Part shown: positions 59,590-64,000 of the stretch, in pieces
Position numbering within the stretch: the stretch's first letter is position 1
Layout: each line of letters starts with the position of its first letter
Source of the DNA: Mnemiopsis leidyi
Taxonomy: Eukaryota; Ctenophora; Tentaculata; Lobata; Bolinopsidae
Length of the DNA: 64,000 bases
Assembly: GCA_000226015.1 (NCBI GenBank)
Contig: JH154988.1
Location: forward strand, 316,367-380,366
Direction of reading: 5' to 3'
Made by a program: the position numbers and the translations under genes
Notes under the pieces: generated by a model
The model's database searches: none
Told to the model about the DNA's origin: nothing
Seen by the model: the letters and a program-made list of their open reading frames with translations, nothing else

Positions 59590-61674
59590 CTGAAATATAT
59601 TGGTAGAAGTAAAGTCGGTCTTCTTTGTCACCTAAATAGTAAAATTGGATAAGACGATAGGGGCTCAGATTAATATCGATTTTTATTCCAAAATTATCAA
59701 TTGTCATTCCGTAAAGTTAAAGTCCGTGGTTTTGTTGTCGTTTTATAACTGCGGAATGGCTGATTCTATTCGAAAAACGTCTGCTCCTTATAAACACAAC
59801 ACCCGCTGACTTGCTAGAAACATTATTGTGGTACCAGGTACACAATACTCAAGTGTGTAGTTCCCTTAGTGGGTTTCATAATCCCAAATTATACTATTCA
59901 CCACCAACGGCTCGAAATAGTTTTTCCTGTATCTTGCCTTTTGAACCCATTTGATATGATACGTTTCGTGCACGAGCACAAAAAGTACAAAACAAGGGTT
60001 GGCAATCGACAGTGTAAATCGGAATATCGTGAAATATTGGCTTAAAAAGTGTCCGTACGTATGTCCACTCCTTTATCAAACTTAATCATGTATACGCGAA
60101 TACGATTATAGGTTTAAACTGCCTCAGGCCGCAGAATGCCAGAATGTACTTCACATAATGAAATGTATACGAAATCGCCTCAACAACTATCAAAAAAGAA
60201 AAAAGAACTTTGATTATTTTTTGATTTTTTGATATAGTTAAAAAACTTAAGTTTTATTGAGTATAAATTTGCCAAATGACAGATTGAGATATAAATGTAA
60301 CACGACTTTGTAATAAATGTAACACGACGTTGTAAAAATAGAGAAGATTTTAATTCATCATACAAGATACATATTCTCAAGAATTGTAGCCCTAGGGCAT
60401 TAGAAGAATGCGAGCAAAGATATATTAAATCTCTTAGATGCATTAAACCTTTTGGGTTACCACTCTTAGATCCTCCTTAACTTTTCCTTTCATTTGGCAG
60501 TACATTTTATTTCTTCCATATCTTGAANATTTTTGCCACATGGTTTTCTTTGGGTTACTTTCTTGACTTTTCCTTAAACTAACTTGAACGTTTTTATTAG
60601 GTACTGAAGATTTTCACGAAACTACTATGCCTGAATGACATATTAAGAAGTGTTGTGATTTGTTAACATACTCATTGTTTGACTGCCTTAATGCCTTATT
60701 GGGGAATTAATCAAATTTGGTAACACAACTTTCATCTCAGCTCCGAACAAATCTATTTAACGACAAATTCACACGCGATTGTGTTCAAACTTTGTGCGTG
60801 CAGTGACGTTTATTTTAATCATACATCGAACGGCTGCATAAGTTCGCGCGTCTGTATTTACACCTGCAGATCTGTGAAAATCAACCGAAATTATTTCTGG
60901 CTAGTGGTTGGGTATTTTATTCCTCAATCCTCATCCCGCGAATTTTAATATCAATAAGATACGTCATGAAAAGAGAAATTCAGCGGTCGTCGGACACAAT
61001 GAAAGCGGCCGCAATTCTTGTTAAAATAAACATTTTATCTCTATTCTCCGAATTTCTGTTTTCGGTGATTGCACGAATTTCTCTAGTATTATCGACATAC
61101 TAGTATACTACTTTAGCTCTTGTACAGTTATTTGCTTATCTTTCTCACTGTAATGTTATGACAATTCTGTGTTGGTGATCACTTTAATATTCCATATTTG
61201 AAATATCCAAATAGGAAAACATTGGAATCTGAACTTCTAATTTCTATACGAAGTACGTTATTTCATAAGATTTAACAAAAGATTTTGAAAGGATCTTTCT
61301 GGTTTTAATCATGTTAGAATATGATATCTCACTAATCTTAACTTCTAGCACAATCTGGGTATTTAATCTGATCTATCTGTAGAGCGGACAATCCCAGATA
61401 CTGATGGCATAGCTGAAATGTTACAACGTGTACAGCTATAGTCTATCTTATATGAGAATATAACAGAGTTTAATGTTATTGTACCAGTTTAACAGACATA
61501 CTTAAAGACTCGGTTGGTGGACCGGCGTCCCATGTAGCGAACTGTAATTCACTAATATGCGTTGTACCTCTTTGTTATTTACAGTCCATTCGACTCTTTA
61601 AGTGCAGCAATAGACGGTTTAGTAAAAACGTGGGGTAGATCTTAATTCGTTGATTATTTGCGGAATATTTGATA
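59590..61674. other. no gene established
   Basis: AT-rich sequence with one ambiguous base at 60528. A two-copy direct repeat (TAAATGTAACACGAC) lies near 60293-60330. Short frames have no support. Confidence 0.45.
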
Positions 61675-61749
61675 ATGAGTTATGGTCTCAGCAGTTATTT
61701 AGTTTCTAGACTTCTTAACAATGTTAATCACGAAATAGATGTGATTAAG
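61675..61749 (+). CDS. probable first coding exon of a gene continuing downstream
   Basis: An ATG preceded by an in-frame TGA (61651) opens 25 codons reading SYGLSSYLVSRLLNNVN and then HEIDVIK. It ends in phase 0 at an AAG|GTAAGT donor. It is hydrophilic, with no signal peptide. No second exon was recognised in the remaining 2.2 kb, so the gene probably continues beyond the window, or this is a chance combination. Confidence 0.35.
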
Positions 61750-64000
61750 GTAAGTCTTTTTATTGTACGGTCTGGCTGAACTTAATTATAATTATGCGTA
61801 TAATTTAATAATCTGCTGGCTGGTAATTGCTTAATTGCCATCTTAAAGTAGTGTGATGTTTCATAAGGTTCACAGGTCATTTTTCTTCGATAAACTTCAT
61901 TAAGGATCGAACTCTCGGTAGAAAGCCCCCGGGGAATATCATTTTGACGTTTAAATCTTTATTTATGATAATGGCGAAATGCAACTTTTGAGACTTCGTG
62001 TCATGATCACGTGCATGAGTTTTAATTTTATGAAAATATGCAGTTTGACACTGCTTAGACTGTCTAAGCCACAGCAGAAACGGAAACTCCATGCTTCCTA
62101 TAATAGTACGATGCTATTCATTCCGTTCATTCCGAAAAACGTGATTTTCCTAACACATATAAAACTCGTTTTAAAATAAATTTCGTTAAAGTTTCTCTTA
62201 TTTTTATATCTTTCAAAGAAGGCTGTTCCCTTAACTGTTCTAGTGTCATAATCACATGGCAATGTTAACGTCCTGTCTGAACAGACGTGCTAACCACGTT
62301 TTTTAAATCGACTAATAACTTAATAAGATTGAGCTATAATAATCGATATTCGATAGTCTTTCAGAAGTGAACTCTGAATCTGATTTAAAGTTGTCACCTG
62401 TACCTGTCCAGTGTCATCATGGCTTCCTTGTCGACAGTTCCAAACTTGTTTTTATTTTTGTTTACAAATAACGTGTGATTAACAAGACGAGTGACTACAC
62501 GCGATGTTCTTATCATAAGAAACCCAGTCTTGAGTGTTTGAATTGTCTTATCGTGTCATAATCATTAAACATTATTAATGATTAAGGCTCCGCTTCAAAT
62601 GTCGCTTAACGTTTAATTGGTACAGGGGAATTGCCAAGAATTGATTTTGCTACCCACTTGAACTTATTTTTAACACGATTACGGCAACCCTACAGTTCTT
62701 GTTCAAATGTTCACTACCAAGTAATCAAATTCTTGAAGTTGAAGCGTGCAACCAAAATTTAGTCGCAAGAAAAGTTCAAGCATTTTTTGTAAAGTTATTT
62801 AGCATTTTAGCAGGAGTATAGGAGAAGACCTAAGTTAAATCAAATAATTGCGATTGATGTTAGGTGGGCGGCCATTCTTCCATTAATTTTATCCTTTTCG
62901 TACATTTAATTTGAACTTGATTGTTACCAGGTTCTAGACAAACCTAGGTTAAATTTCGAAATACAAACAATTTTCCATCTGTCATGACTGTAGTTCATTT
63001 GTCTACCTCAAGGAATTTCATTCAACAGACACTATTAATCGCGGAATCGCCTGATAATTTACTTTTAAACTGTTATGCTTCAGACCGAATGTTACTTACT
63101 TAACTATAATTGTCGAAGAAAACGAATAACCAGTTCCTAATTTCTATAAGTACTAAATAGTAGTACTAAATAGAAAAAATTTGTTCAGCAATCAGATAAT
63201 TACGTCTGGAGATTTCATGATTTGATAGAGGTCGCTCATCAATTTTGCTTGCCTTAGATGACTTCGTTTGTCTGGTAAGATTGTTCATGTCTTCCGAAGT
63301 AATCCGTAAGATCCATATACCATAAATTTGCGCCTGTTAATTGATTCAATATGTGTGTTCTGGTAAAATAATTTTTCCTGCAAGTGCAATTTATAGTGTA
63401 CTGACTCTTTAACGATTTTTTCAAAAGAAATTGTAAGTTAGAACCTGCAACTTTTTACTGTTAATAAGTATCATTACTACAGAATAACTACTTATTCGCT
63501 ACCTGATGCACAGTCCGAAAATCTGATAAACAAACACTGAAATGGCTAACGTGTGCGGCTGCTCACAATAGAAACTGTAAGAAATAGAAACTTTTCTTGT
63601 CATCTGAGGAAACACTTTAACATACAACATATTATAAGGTTTCTTTTTTTCAAGCTCTAGCTCTAACTTGTTTAATCCGTAAATTCGAACCCGCGTGTTT
63701 ATAAAACATAATGTTTCCCGATTCCTGGCTGATGAAAATGTAAGAAGATAAAGCACTCCTTTACTTTACCGTCGGGTTGCCTCAGTATCTTAGACTTTAG
63801 TACTTAGTTAGTACTTAATTAGTATAGGACTATAACTAATGGTAGCAAAATTTTATAGATTTTTAGGACCTCTAAGAGTTTTATTGCTACTTTTTGTATG
63901 AATTCTCAATAAATGACGACATTACTTTTTAAACGCCGTATTTCCTCACTTATCATCTCGTTACTGCACTACTGCAGTCCACTGAAAGTCTGTACCAGTA
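61750..64000. other. intronic or intergenic DNA, no gene seen
   Basis: AT-rich. Frames at 61877-62179 and 63499-63756 have no splice or domain support. A small TAGTACTAAATAG duplication lies near 63150-63175. Confidence 0.45.

Noticed and set aside
1-64000. tRNA, rRNA, CRISPR arrays and protein-coding transposons
   Set aside because: No B-box-like tRNA motif, rRNA stretch, regularly spaced repeat-spacer array or transposase/reverse-transcriptase motif was recognised by eye.

Overview
This is an AT-rich, intron-rich animal nuclear DNA window. Small exons with GT-AG borders, a Rab GTPase, a homeobox gene, and secreted Ig/von Willebrand D and GPI-anchored genes all point to a metazoan. The style (short exons, modest intergenic spaces, no recognisable bilaterian Hox/ParaHox gene) would fit a non-bilaterian such as a hydrozoan or ctenophore, but the phylum cannot be settled from the sequence. 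A 230-base run of N and one isolated N show that it is a draft assembly. Gene models were built by hand from open frames, splice motifs and codon phase. No transcript evidence was available.

Layout. 1-156: 51-bp tandem repeat. 1491-5497 (+): Rab26/Rab37-type small GTPase, first exon missing. 6650-8054 (+): TATA promoter, small upstream ORFs and a single-exon homeobox gene. 8268-10263 (-): convergent cysteine-rich protein with a GPI-anchor tail. 10.8 kb: E-box hairpin. 11-28 kb: mostly non-coding DNA with tandem repeats and isolated possible exons, including a Frizzled-CRD-like exon near 13.5 kb and minus-strand exons at 27.6-28.3 kb. 28441-31130 (+): EF-hand protein. 33268-35301 (+): unrecognised, highly charged 638-residue protein. 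36313-42286 (+): 15-exon secreted protein with an Ig-like and a vWD domain. 42902-51062 (-): convergent two-pass membrane protein, whose 5.8-kb intron holds short tandem repeats, a fold-back palindrome and the assembly gap. 51-57.7 kb: repeats, no gene seen. 57733-58324 (-): small predicted tail-anchored protein. 59.2-59.6 kb (-): one or two orphan exons. 61675-61749 (+): probable first coding exon of a gene that leaves the window.

The best-supported reconstructions are those where every exon joins in phase: the vWD gene (1854 nt, 617 aa), the two-pass protein (966 nt, 321 aa), the Rab (189 aa visible) and the GPI-anchored protein (three exons). The genes do not form an obvious pathway. No capsid-, envelope- or polymerase-bearing element, no rRNA/tRNA and no CRISPR array was recognised.
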